The notes under the pieces: model-generated
What the model was told of the DNA's origin: nothing
Databases searched by the model: none
The model's input: only the letters and a program-made list of their open reading frames with translations
NCBI GenBank assembly: GCA_029747015.1
Contig: JAKOGI010000124.1
Location: 310,001-374,000 of the forward strand
Length of the DNA stretch: 64,000 bases
Reading direction: 5' to 3'
From: Carnegiea gigantea
Taxonomy: Eukaryota > Streptophyta > Magnoliopsida > Caryophyllales > Cactaceae
In this document: piece after piece, positions 27,101 to 37,701 of the stretch
Position numbering within the stretch: the stretch's first letter is position 1
How the letters are laid out: every line of letters starts with the position of its first letter
Made by a program: the position numbers and the translations under genes

Positions 27101-30100
27101 GCGCGCGCTTTCTCGGCTTTGTTGATTGTAAAGTGCCATTATAGAAAAAAAAGGAAAAAAATATAAAAGCCAAATTTCAGGGGCTCAAGGCCCTCTACTG
27201 CGACTCACCTTTCTCTTTCGAGCTGTCTTGTGCATCTGGCTGGTGAATAGTGAGGTCTTCTTCTGCTCTATGTTTGTTCAGCGCAAACCCTAGACTCCAC
27301 ACGACCATGTAAGTGCTTCTACTCCTTTCTCCTTTCAATTTTCCATCTTCCTCCTCTTCAGCCTCCTTCTTCTCTGTGTCTCAACTGTCATGGAAGTGGT
27401 TTCGAACTTTCGTTTTCTTTTTTTTTTCCGGCGTGAGTTGATCGCAGACATGCCCCTGATACAGTGCCAGACTCTTCTCCTCTTCTTTTGGCTTCTTTCT
27501 CTCTCTGAATTCTCAAATACCCCCTCTTATTAGTTACTCTGAACTTTAACACCCCCCCAAGCCAAGGACATGTTTGGGATTCTATTGTTTAGGGTAATAG
27601 AGAGCTAAAGTAGCTCATCGATTGGGGTAAATAAGTGAGCAAGAGCTCTGTCTAATAATTCCTCGGGCAGGGCACTTCAATTTAATTGAAATGTTTCAGT
27701 TTTAAATTTTTAATTATATATTTCTTTGTGTAACTGATTGTGTGTTTTTTTATGTTTGTTGAAAATTGGAGTGAACTCATTTGTGGTGTTGATTTTTGGG
27801 CTGAATACTTGAATTACTTGAATTGAATGGAGGATACATCCGGTACTCCGACGGGTTCGGTCTCCTCTAAATCTTTAGACCCGGGAAGAAAGTATAGTAG
27901 GCTAGATGAAAATAATAAAAATAATTTCTATTGCAATTTTTGTGGAGTGAGGACCATGGAAGGAGTCTTACGGCTTAAGCAACATTTAGCGGGAGGATAT
28001 CGTAATACTCTAGGTTGTAAAAAAGTGCCGGACCATGTTAGAAAAGAAATCCAAGACTATATGGAGCTAAAAAAATCAACAAAGGAAGCATATGATATGT
28101 CTAGACAAATGCCACAAGGCTACTTTGTTGATGAAGATGATGAATGTGTTGAAATGAATCCTACAAGCGGAAAACATGCAAGTGGCGGAAGTGGAACAAA
28201 GGGAAGTAATAATGTGCCTTCTAAGAAACCTAGGCAAAAAAGTCCACTGGATATGTACTATACTCCTAATCCCGTAAATGTTGTCAAGGCTTGAAAGGAC
28301 CAAGGGAGGCAAAAAACACTAATTGAGCTATGTAGGAAAGAGTTAAGAGAAAAGTCTTGTAGAGACCTAGCAAGGTGGTTTTATGATGCCGAGATTCCTT
28401 TTCATGCCATCACTTTTGATAGTTTTGCTATTACTTATGAATCTATTGGTCAATTTGGCCCAGGATTGAAACCGCCTTCCATGTATGAGTTGAGAGTCCC
28501 TTTCCTCGAAAAAGAAGTTGAACATATGGAGAAGGCAATAGTGGAGCATAAAAAAGAATGGGCTGAGATAGGTTGTTCTATCTTATCTGATGGATGGCGT
28601 GATACTACCGTCCAAAAGGATATTGTTAACTTTCTTGTCAACTCTCCCAAAGATTCGGTCTTTATTAGATCAACGGATGTCTCTAAAGTTATAAAGGATG
28701 CAAACCTTTTATTCAAGGTTCTTGATGATATGGTGGAGGAAGTTAGAGAGGAGAATGTGATCCAAGTGGTGACCGACAATGCATCTAACTACGTTAAAGC
28801 TGACAAGAAACTAAGAATCATCTACTTATCTACATTCTTGAGATATTAGCTATATACTTATTCTATTCCTATTTCATAAATTCTAATTTCTAATTTAATT
28901 TTTATAAAAATATTTTTGTAGGAAAATTGTTAATGGATAAGAGGCAACACCTCTTTTGGACTCCATGTGCCGCACATTGCATTGATCTTATGTTGGAAGA
29001 CATTGGAAAGAATATTCCTAAAGTCAAGATTGCTCTAAAGAAGAGCATGGCTATCAATGCTTATATCCATAGCTCTGTTGCCCTTGTGAACTTGATGAGG
29101 CGATTCACTAATCAAAGGAACTTGCATAGGCCTACCGTGACTAGATTTGCTGCATCATTCATCACTCTCTCCTCCATTCACAAACAAAAAACCAATTTGA
29201 GAAAGATGGTGACTTCTCAAGAATGGAGCAACAGCAACTGGTCAAAGGATGCGGGAGGCAAAAAGATGGCATCCTATATCTTACAAGAGAGTTATAGGAA
29301 GAATATTCTATATTCTCTTAAATTGACAAGTCCCTTGTCAAGGTTCTTCTCATGGTTAATGGAGATAAAAAGCCACCTATGGGTTACATCTATAAGGCTA
29401 TGGATAGAGCTGAGGAGGTTATTGCCAAGAGCTTTTCAAACAAGGAGGAGAATTATGAGGAGGCATTCAAGTATATTGACAAAGGATGGGAATGCCAACT
29501 TCACCAACCTGTACATGCGGCGGGACATTATTTGAATCCAGAAATCTATTATTCAAACCCGTCTATTGAAGATTGTAGCAAAGTGATGAAGGGTTTGTTT
29601 GATTGCATTGCAAGGATGGTTCCGAATTTAGAGACTCAACACAAGATTCTTGCCGAATTGAATTCATACAAAACTTCTCAAGATCTGTTTGGAATGCCCA
29701 TGGCAATAAGGTAAAGAAAGTCATTAGCTCCCGGTAACAATATTGAATATTCATACAAAACTTCTCAAGATCTTTCTTTTTTTTGTTTTAGCTAAATGCT
29801 TATTCTAATTTTTTTTTTTTTCTATAGCTCAACTGTGGAGTTTATATGGATCTTCGGCACCCAACTGGAGGAAGTTTGCCACAAGAATCCTTAGCCTTAC
29901 TTGTAGTGCAACGGGATGTGAGAGAAATTGGGGTGTGTTTAAACATGTGGAGTGTGTTTAAACATGTAAGTTGCAACTTACAAAGACTATCCACTTATAT
30001 AATTTTTTTAATTTATTAGTAACTAATTAAACCTACTTACTTTTGTTAACAGCTTCACAGCGAGAAGATAAATAGGCTAGCACAATTCCGATTAAATGAT

Positions 30101-33100
30101 TTGGTTTTTGTCAAATCAAATCGTGCATTGAAGCGCAGATGTAAAGAGAGTAGCTCTAGAGATCCCATTCTCTTAAAAGAAATTGATGAAAGCAATAAGT
30201 GGTTGCTTGGGAGAATGGAAGATGACTCAGATGATGATGATCTTGTATTTAAGGGGGATACTTTGACTTGGGCAGCTGTTGCTCAAACTTGCAGCGCTAA
30301 TGAGTCCCGCCCTAGCACTAGGCGCCCGAATCAACAAGCACTAGTACCGCTAAAATTTCGGCAAGAGACAAAGGAAAAGCTCCTGCTAAGCTCCTGCTCA
30401 TGTCTTTGGCTCTAAATCCTCTTGAGTTCGTCCTCAATTGTTTGATGAAGATGAGGAAGAGGAATTTAAAGAGGAAGAGGAAGCGGAAGAGGAAGATGAC
30501 ATTGGAGATGACGTTGAGTTGGTGGATGATGATGAAGATGCGGAGCATGTGGTGTTAGAAGATGATGAGGAGGATGCTTAGTTCACATTTATGAGTTATT
30601 TTGCTTTGTGTGCTATGTGCTTTATGCTTTCCTTCTATGGCTATGATAGTTTGTCCCTTTTAAGACTTCTACTATCTTATGTTGTGTGCTTAGAGACATT
30701 GTGATGTTATGTCTCGTATTTTATGACCATTTGCAATGTTATTTGTGGTTATCTTCATGTTTAATTCTCTACTTAATGTCATTATCTACCTTATTTTCAA
30801 AGAAATATGGTTTGGGAATGATTTGGGAGCATTTTATAGCCAAAGTGCGACTCGCGTCTGAAAAGCCCACGCCGTCGCCTCGAAGCCTGCGCCCCGGTCT
30901 CCATGACCCTTTGCGCTTTTTTTGCGCCTAGGGCTTTTTTAATCTAAGCCTATGATGTAAGATAACGAAAATTATCTTGAAAAACACAATTTGTGGCAAG
31001 AAACAATGGTATCAAGTTCCATAGGACTGCAGCGTACAGCCAGCAATAAACCTAATCAAACACAAAAGCATACCTTATTTGCTGCATCTCTAAGTTTCTT
31101 GGCCGCCATTGAAGGGAGAAAAGAATAAGGCAATGCTACAGTACTATGATTTTTTCTATCCTTGCATTCCGCGAACCTGCATTTGTTACACAAAGCAAAT
31201 GCCAATACCCATCAAGCTATACAGAAGCCTAAAACTCCAAATTCATCTAAAAAAAAGCGAAAAGAGACTACTTAGTAAATATTCCTACAGAAAGTGAATT
31301 TCAAAGTATAGTAGTCTGTGATGACCAATTACCAGGCTAGAGGACTTGCAGTTCGATTTATAAGCAGGAGATTTGCATATAGACTATCCTCCTTGAGCTC
31401 CTGTCGGCTAACTCCTTCCACATGAGCAACACTTCTTGACCCCAATTTCATAGTGGTCGACAACACACGATGCCACATCTCTGAGTTATCTAAGATTACA
31501 GGTATCTTGCGGGAAATAAGGTCCAAATCATACAAAGAATCCATTGGACAGGAAGTTGCCACCCACCTAGAAGACATCGTAAACGGATTTAGATTTGCAT
31601 CAAGCAAGATTGGGTGCAGTTACCATGACATTGTTTCCCAGCTGGCTGCAAAAAACTGCCTGCCTTTCCCAGGCAGTGATGGAGGCAAGTAAGGTTTTGG
31701 AGTCAAAAGGTGTACAATTGACGTGGCTACGTTAAAACAAATTCCGAAACCACTTGAAACAGTAGATCTTACCCTTGATCTGAACTTGCACTTCCAGATT
31801 GATGTAGAATTCCTTTCTTGTTATGCATTGGATTGATACACATCCGTGCAGGCATCACCAAAGTCCTGCAGTGAGAAATAATGAGGAATCCAGGCATCAA
31901 AACTTAATCACGATATATCAACAAAGCAAGCATATGGTCTACAAAAATATGATGAAGTACTTAAGGCATCAAAACTTACTCAGAAGTCTGGAAAAATACT
32001 CCCCCAGTCCCGTAGTCCGACATAGAAAGAGAGACGAAACTTTATTATAAATAAAGCAGACTCAGAGGAGATAAAACAAAAGCAACCCATAGCACTGCTG
32101 AAGGGGCTCTCAGGAGAGGAAGAGAAAAGTAGAGAAAAATATTAGGACTTTGCATTAGTTTGACAACATTAAACACGTTTTAACTGTTTTTGCGAATACA
32201 AAGACTATATGACACAAAATTGCCAATTCGAATTCAACTTCCTGTGAGCATCTCATTTCACATAGTAATAATCTCACTGATAAGATATTAACGATATTGA
32301 AAGTAAAAACATAGCCTTGAGAATAAACATTTAACAAAATTTCTGTAGGTTATCGTGCCATGAACATTAACAAGCCAATTAACTTAACAAAAGTATCTGC
32401 TATGTCAACAAAAAGCCAACCAACACCTCCAAATTAAAAAACTCTATTGGACAATTCCAAAAATAATAATATGTCCACAATAACAAGTAAGATATCGAAA
32501 CCTATGGTGCATGCCAATCAGCTGTCTGCCCCCAGAACAAGACTGAAAAGCTTTATAGCAGTGGATCAGGACAATGCCAAGCAGGTTCAAGTACAACTCC
32601 ATGCAATTTGCAAGTCTTCCTTTAATTTACCAAACTTAGAAATAAGATTACTACTTATTAGTCCCACTTGTGCAACTTAGGAGTCTCAAAAATAAATTCT
32701 GGAAACGATGGATTCTATATTGATCTCCCTTTAAGTAAGACCCTGCAAAAGCGGGACCCACAAGTACAGCTGTAAAACAGGTCGAGTCGGATCGACCCAT
32801 TTAATAAATGAGTCAATTTCGTGTCGGCCTTAAAAATAGCTTAGATTTGCTCAAAACTGAAAAATAACAAGTTTTACACTAAATGGCCAAATTACGTCGA
32901 CTTCGGGTCGAAATCAGTTCGGGTCGGGTCGGATTTCTCTCAGTAAATTCGGGTTGGGTTCGAATCAGGTTATCGTGTCGGGTCAGACTTTTACAGCCCT
33001 ACCCACAAGAGAGTTGTTGTTGGCCCCTTATAGAAATAGCAAAAAGGAAATTTAAACTAGAATAAAGAGGGTTAGTATCATGCCATTCAAGGCCAATGTT

Positions 33101-34942
33101 ACAGCTTTAAAGATCAAAAGATATCCAAGCAGGTTCTAAAAGGAAATAAAAAACACCACCACCACAGTGTAGATTCCGTTCAAGTAAGGGCGAATATCGA
33201 AATGTAGACACTCTTACTCGTACAAGTTGAGAACTGATTCTCAGATACCCACATATTGTGGAAAACAACTTCCAACAAATGAAAAGCTTTTGTTAGACAA
33301 CAGGAAGGTAATAATAGCACTAGAAGATAAAATGAAGTAATCACATATAACAATAACAATATTATAAAAACAGACTAGTGAAACACATTAGAAATTAATA
33401 GCAAGTAGCAACAAACATAATAAAAGTATCACCTACTGTACAAGTCAAACAACAACATTTTTTAAGTACCTCGAAGCGCATGGGTGAAAGGCCAACTCCC
33501 TAGATCAATTCAAACTAATCATAGGCCTCCAAAAACTCTTAACCTGAGCAATGTTTTCCCTAAATTGCCAATGTCTTGTATCGTGCCTAATCACCTCATT
33601 TTAATTCTTTTTTTTTAGTCCTGTTATACCCCTCATACAATCTAAAAGGTCAACCTCACAACTCTGCACGAGTGCATATATACTCCTCTTTTGTGGCATC
33701 AAGCTATCTGTGCCGTTGTTCTTTCATTTTGTCCTCTATTGACGTTACTTGTACTCCTTTAATCACTTCTTTCCTGATTATATCCAATCTCTATGACCAC
33801 ATATCCACTCCATCATTCTCGTCCTTGCAACCATTAAACTTTAGGCTTGTTTCCTTGATTGGCCAAATCACCGAGCCATAATGCAAAGCTAGTCTCATCA
33901 CCATATAGTAAACACTTTCCTCTAAACCTAGAAGGATCTTCTTATTAGTTATCACACAACACTCTTGATACCTTCCTCCACATTCGCCATAATACCATTA
34001 TACTTTGAACAAAGTATTCGTGGATATCCCTTTTTCCTTACATGATGGATCCTAAGTATTTAAACATTCTCCAGCCCCTCTTCCCCTTCAGTAGATTACA
34101 TTTTAGGTACTCAGTCTTTAACCTCCTCAGTCTAAAACCACAAGACCACAGAGTGTCTCACCACTCTAACTTATTAACTCCGCTTCAGTCTCATTGCTTA
34201 GATTAGCATCATCGGCAAATCCATGCTCACAAGTCAGCATCATCACGCCCTCCAAAATGCCTACCAAAAAAACAAAAAAATGTACCCAACCTAGGAACTC
34301 ATAAATAACAGAGTAACAGCTGATCCTTAACAATTCAAGAACTGACAAAAAGTCCAAAGAAATGATAGTCAACAAATAAACCTGGCGACAAAATCAGGAT
34401 AAATAAAGTTGCAGAAGGTGAATGACAAGAACCACATTGTCAAACTATTAAACAGTACTCAGATCCAAATCATTCAAATCAGCAAAAAGTTGCATATTCA
34501 AGAGGTACCCGCAATCCAAAATCCTAATAACCAACAATTTCCATCCAAAAGCGATCCAACCCAGTTCAAATTTCAAGCTAGAGGGTCCAAAACAATGAAT
34601 CAAGTTTCAAAAGAATAACCTTTGAAGGAACATGGCCTCTTCAAGGGCACAACGAAGGCTGGATTCCTGATGTCCAAGGCCAGCGCAAGTGTCGCAGTGC
34701 TTGCCCGGGCAGTCAATTCTGTGACCCCAATACAAATACTTGTCTTGATCGTAATCGGCGGTGATGCTGCTGCTGCTGCGCTTAGTGAAGACATCTGCGA
34801 TGGGTTTAGGGGAAGAGCGAGAAAACCCAGAAGTGGAAGTGAAAGAGGAGTAGAGCAGCAAGAATGCAATGCCGGTGATTGAGAGAGAAAGTATGAGGAT
34901 TCGCTGCGATTTGGGTTTTGCAGGGCTTCGAACAATCGCCAT
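18155..34942 (-). CDS. O-fucosyltransferase-like type II membrane protein
   Basis: Six exons on the minus strand: 34942-34620, 31865-31773, 31566-31333, 31176-31074, 21497-21268, 18398-18155. All junctions are GT-AG and the 1,227-nt frame gives 408 aa. The ATG at 34942 begins [14 protein letters not shown] single hydrophobic anchor (about residues 15-34) follows, as in Golgi type II enzymes. Exon 5 carries HVRRGD at 263-268 and then [11 protein letters not shown], resembling the conserved GDP-fucose-site motifs of the O-fucosyltransferase superfamily. The sequence matches the family of Arabidopsis At2g41150/At3g56750, whose substrate I do not know; enzyme activity is not shown. Intron 4 (9,576 bp) holds an L1, a MITE and a hAT transposon. 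Intron 1 holds a MITE and an RTE relic. The exons are intact, so the gene looks functional. Confidence 0.9.
18399..21267. other. Intron 5 of the O-fucosyltransferase-like gene
   Basis: No coding element is recognised. A GT/GC-rich microsatellite lies at about 20595-20660. The segment from about 19935 to 20240 has LTR-like features (a 'ggccataaatacacc' leader-like phrase and a run of directional T-rich text), but no partner or target duplication. Confidence 0.35.
20595..20660. repeat. GT/GC-rich microsatellite
   Basis: A compound run of TGTG, TATTTGTG and CGCG dinucleotides in intron 5 of the O-fucosyltransferase-like gene. Confidence 0.85.
21850..24480 (-). mobile_element. L1 LINE (ORF2 part) in intron 4 of the O-fucosyltransferase-like gene
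   Basis: Minus-strand fragments run in L1 order. The N-terminal RT region is at 24335-24081. The palm follows ([16 protein letters not shown], then [16 protein letters not shown]) at 24041-23769. Next are the FADx box ([13 protein letters not shown] near 23530) and [14 protein letters not shown] near 23300. The connecting region lies at 22975-22577 and a zf-RVT relic ([16 protein letters not shown]) at 22308. The 3' end is near 21850 with an ATCAAAAAGG-type tail. The catalytic box reads FADN, not FADD. Several frame breaks make it inactive. Confidence 0.85.
24481..26213. other. Intron 4 stretch with an unidentified 80-codon frame
   Basis: No known domain. A plus-strand open frame at 25349-25591 includes a Thr-rich stretch followed by NNGGAGGGG. 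It lacks a convincing start context and any recognised homologue. It could be a captured gene fragment or chance. Confidence 0.3.
26217..26979. mobile_element. PIF/Harbinger-type MITE (763 bp)
   Basis: Left end GGCCCTATTTGGCAA and right end (reverse complement) GGTCATGTTTGGTAA are inverted repeats, flanked by TTA at 26214-26216 and 26980-26982. The AGCTGTTAGCTATTAGCTG-rich left part resembles the elements at 57555 and 63507. It is non-coding and very AT-rich inside. Confidence 0.7.
26992..30948 (+). mobile_element. hAT-superfamily DNA transposon, full length
   Basis: The ends are inverted: CTGTGTTTTAAAAAGCGCGC on the left, and CTTAGATTAAAAAAGCCC as the reverse complement of the right end. 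A perfect 8-bp duplication, cctatgat, lies at 26984-26991 and 30949-30956. GC-rich sub-terminal blocks contain CCTAGGCG. The 3,957-bp unit carries a transposase gene (27827-30400) with few defects. It lies in intron 4 of the O-fucosyltransferase-like gene, 125 bp from exon 4, and about 12 bp from a MITE. Confidence 0.92.
27827..30400 (+). pseudogene. hAT transposase (BED, DUF659, dimerisation domains), lightly damaged
   Basis: The ATG at 27827 opens a BED zinc-finger region (CNFCGV followed by LKQHLAGG, about residues 45-70). A DUF659-type catalytic region follows (LSDGWRD near 28588 and [11 protein letters not shown] near 28770). The next exon starts near 28922 and includes [16 protein letters not shown]. 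The C-terminal dimerisation part ([24 protein letters not shown]) is at 29865-29935, and a last exon starts near 30053. Damage seen: an in-frame TGA at 28292-28294, no GT at the expected donor near 28803, and a one-base frame change near 29337. A short direct repeat lies at 29935-29968. Domain order and length are typical of plant hAT transposases. It probably cannot make an active protein but could mobilise relatives only if another copy is intact. Confidence 0.88.
31867..32755. other. Intron 1 of the O-fucosyltransferase-like gene, 3' part
   Basis: AT-rich intronic sequence. I see no coding or repeat structure here. Confidence 0.4.
32765..33000. mobile_element. 236-bp MITE with 9-bp target duplication
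   Basis: A perfect 9-bp repeat, acccacaag, flanks the unit at 32756-32764 and 33001-33009. The ends share the word GCTGTAAAA in inverted orientation. The inside is rich in GGGTCGGGTCGG-like words, as in the elements at 40177 and 52070. hAT or Mutator affiliation is possible; 8-9 bp duplications fit either. Confidence 0.75.
33480..34375 (-). mobile_element. RTE-clade LINE relic
   Basis: On the minus strand, DNA near 34200-34230 encodes [15 protein letters not shown], an RT catalytic box and its following segment. Lower coordinates (33600-34000) resemble the usual RTE region downstream of the RT, in the expected minus-strand order. Stops and frame changes are many and the ends are unclear. It lies in intron 1 of the O-fucosyltransferase-like gene. 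Confidence 0.6.
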
Positions 34943-35417
34943 CTGGGAGCCCCCCCCACCCCTGTTTGATTTTACAGATTGTTAAACGCCTAAGAAGCTG
35001 AGATGGCGACAAACACACACACAGATCCACTCGCCATTTTCGAGATCGGGGTGAGATTTAGTATTGACCAGTACTCTTTCTTTTTTTTTTCTTTCTGTCT
35101 TTTTGTTTTTTAATTCTTTTCGTCTTTTTTGAATGGATGAGAAGTTGAAAACTCCAGTTAGGGCGTCTTATTTAGCTCTCTTTACACATTATTTTGATTG
35201 AGATGGAGATGGACAGATAATGTAGGACAATGGAAGAAAAGAAATATAATTTATACTATTTTATTTGGATATGTTAAAAGAGGAAATTAAGGAAAAGGAG
35301 AAGAATGATGAGCGCATTCTCAATCAGTGCAACTTATTTCACTGGCGTCCATACAATTTCATCGTCACCATCAAATGCTTGCCATGTGTCACATAGAACA
35401 TGGGTTGGAACTATCTA

Positions 35418-35912
35418 CCGTTCCTACCCGAGTTCCTTTTTTTTTGTCTTTTTGTGCCTTTTTTGTGTTTCTTTTACTTAAAAAATTATTTTTGTGTTAA
35501 AAAAAAGATTATATGTTATAGGGTTTGTCCATGATAAATATTTATTGAATAATCCAAAATAAAGTTCTAGGGGTTGAAGAAGTAAAAAAATATAAGTTCC
35601 AAAATATGAAACTTTTATTAATGTGACATGATATAATTTTAAATTTGTAGAATTCAGAGCATTTTCAATCAAAGTTTTCAATTTTGGAACTCTATGTTGT
35701 CACATCAACAAAAATTTCATTTTACATTCTTTAACTTCTCTAATTCATGAAACTCCAACTTAAATCACCCAATAAAATATTTATCATGGACCCAACTCAT
35801 AACATACAAACCTTTTTTTTTAAGCACTAAAATAATATTTTTGAGGAAAAACAAAAAAGAAAAACAAAAAAAACAAAAAGACCAAAAAGGTGGGAATGCA
35901 CGGAGGAACGGC
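35418..35912. mobile_element. Foldback-type inverted-repeat element
   Basis: The text at 35430-35560 is closely matched by the reverse complement of 35740-35890. Shared pieces include 'gtccatgataaatatt' and the long T-rich and A-rich flanks. Outer ends CCGTTCCTACCC and CCGTTCCTCCGT (reverse complement) fit terminal inverted repeats. It lies about 0.5 kb upstream of the O-fucosyltransferase-like gene's start. No target duplication was found with confidence. Confidence 0.6.
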
Positions 35913-36194
35913 TAAGTGTTCCTCCTTGCTTGGCAAAAGCAGGAAACTCAATTGTGGAAGCAACACGTGGTGTATGGGTTCCGCAAATGGCACGCATGTC
36001 TTTGGGTTGTGGGTTCTCTTAGGGATGTTGTTCCCCTCTTTTCCTGAATGATGGTGAATAAAAATGAAGGAAATCGAGGGAAATGAGAGTGAAATGTTCC
36101 TCTATGTTTTCCTTCCCTCCCCCTCATCTAATATTCTAAAAGAAAGGGTATGAGGATTCAATAACGTTCATTTTTCTCCCATCCCCTTCTCTTC

Positions 36195-37333
36195 TGATGC
36201 ATATTTCCATATGCATCATTTTTATTCAAGTCCAATTTCAAAGAAGAAAAGGGTCAAAGAAGATCATGTATGGAAATGTGCCTATTTGGTCTTCTTAAGT
36301 GAGTTCAAAGACTCGCGACACTATGGAGAGGTCAAAAAGAGGTTAAGCTTTGCTAGAAATTTGGTGCCGAATTCATCCCTGCGGAACCCGATTTTTGTGA
36401 CCACTTTTGGACAAGCTCAAGTGGACCCACAACTTGAGGGCCCATGTGCTTTTGAATTTTAAGATTTCAGCTTTCAAATAAGCCCAAGTTTGTTTAATTT
36501 GGACATCATTTGATTGGGCAAAATATCACTCAAAGATACGTTATGCTGATCCAGTCCAGTCTGAGATAGGTGCATTGTTTGGGCCATAACTTTCAAACCG
36601 CTTATCCAAATTGAGCAAATGAGCCCATTCTGGAAAATAGACTTCCAGGGCTTTCTAACAAGCCCAAGAACGCGTGATTTGGCCGAGTATTCTGGAAGTT
36701 ATGCTCTGTTGAAGTTGAGGCAGTTGCAAGGATTAATGCTGGGAATATGAAGAGTCTTAGGTTACATATATTTGTGTGGCTGATATTGTGCACGTTTTAG
36801 ATGCTTCTAGATTGATGTAATCAGCTGCAAAAATCCTAGAATATTCCTTGTAACCTCCCCCACCCCTTTTATGATGTGTCTTTTCATTTTTCTTAGACTT
36901 TTCATTAGCTAGTTTTAATTGTTAGGAGTTATTTGAGTCTTTTTGATTGTCTTTTGCTGAGTCTATAAAAGGGGGGGCGTGTGAGCATTGTAAGAAATTT
37001 CCAAAGCAATACAAGTACTTTGAGTGTGTTTCTCAAAAGTGCAACTAAATTCCTAGTTCTATATCTTGAATTGTGGCAAATTCAAGTGGTGTTCTAGGTT
37101 CTCTTCCTTTTCCAATTGGAGTGATTCCTTGGTTAAGACAAGAGAATTAGCCCAAGGTCAAGTCATTGAGTGGCTCCGTGAAGGATTATCTCAATTACAA
37201 GATCTTGTTCTATTCCTTTTTCTTGTGTAGTGAAATTCTTCATCCATCTCATCCATCTTTCATTTCTCTTCCAAATTTGGCTTATTTTGAGTTGGAGTTT
37301 GATTTGGTTCACTTGCCACCCACATATACATCA
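36195..37333 (+). repeat. 5' LTR of the Gag-only retrotransposon
   Basis: 1,139 bp, starting TGATGCATATTTCCATATGC and ending CATATACATCA. The start is a short palindrome around TGCATATTTCCATATGCA. It carries a TATA box at 36964 and an open frame of 83 codons (36211-36462), also present in the 3' LTR. Confidence 0.95.
36964..36970 (+). promoter_or_regulatory. TATA box of the 5' LTR
   Basis: TATAAAA followed by a G-run lies about 370 bp before the LTR end, where the U3/R boundary is expected. The matching box in the 3' LTR is at 39751-39757. The 3' LTR has an extra 15-17 bases just downstream of it. Confidence 0.7.
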
Positions 37334-37335
37334 AT

Positions 37336-37347
37336 TGGTATCAGAGC
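37336..37347 (+). promoter_or_regulatory. Primer-binding site (initiator tRNA-Met type)
   Basis: TGGTATCAGAGC, complementary to the 3' end of plant initiator tRNA-Met, starts three bases after the 5' LTR. This fixes the element's orientation as plus. Confidence 0.93.
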
Positions 37348-37429
37348 CAAGGTTCTTAAGTGACCCACATCACACCCACATACATCCCAAAAAGCCAAAA
37401 TACAAAAAACAAAAAGAGGCACAAACCGG

Positions 37430-37645
37430 CAATCCGAGTCTCGAAGACCAGAGAAGCAGCACGGTGCCCCCGTGCCACCATACACGACCGTGCCATATCA
37501 TTTTTCCAGGAATCTTCAAGTCGAGACGGAGCACGGTGCCCCCGTGCCGCCAAGCACGACCGTGCCACTCTACTTTTCTGTATTTTCTTCAGCCGAAGCA
37601 TAGCACGGCCTGACCGTGCCCCCTTGCACGACCGTGCCACCTTTG
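37430..37645 (+). repeat. Three 72-bp leader repeats with hairpin cores
   Basis: A GCACGG-led block recurs at 37459, 37531 and 37603, exactly 72 bp apart. The first two copies contain GCACGGTGCCCCCGTGCC, which can fold into a GC-rich stem (GCACGG with CCGTGC), and each ends with a GCACGACCGTGCCA word. They lie between the primer-binding site and the Gag start, where packaging and dimerisation signals usually reside. Confidence 0.85.
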
Positions 37646-37701
37646 CCACAGCCAACTTACGTTTCAAATCAATCCACGAAGAACCCTAGACCTCATCCTT
37701 C

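Noticed and set aside
34600..34959. Overlapping minus-strand frame over exon 1 of the O-fucosyltransferase-like gene
   Set aside because: It is in another frame; the spliced frame from 34942 gives the conserved protein.
37356..37689. Overlapping frames on both strands in the retrotransposon leader
   Set aside because: They arise from the GC-rich 72-bp repeats and lie before the true Gag start.
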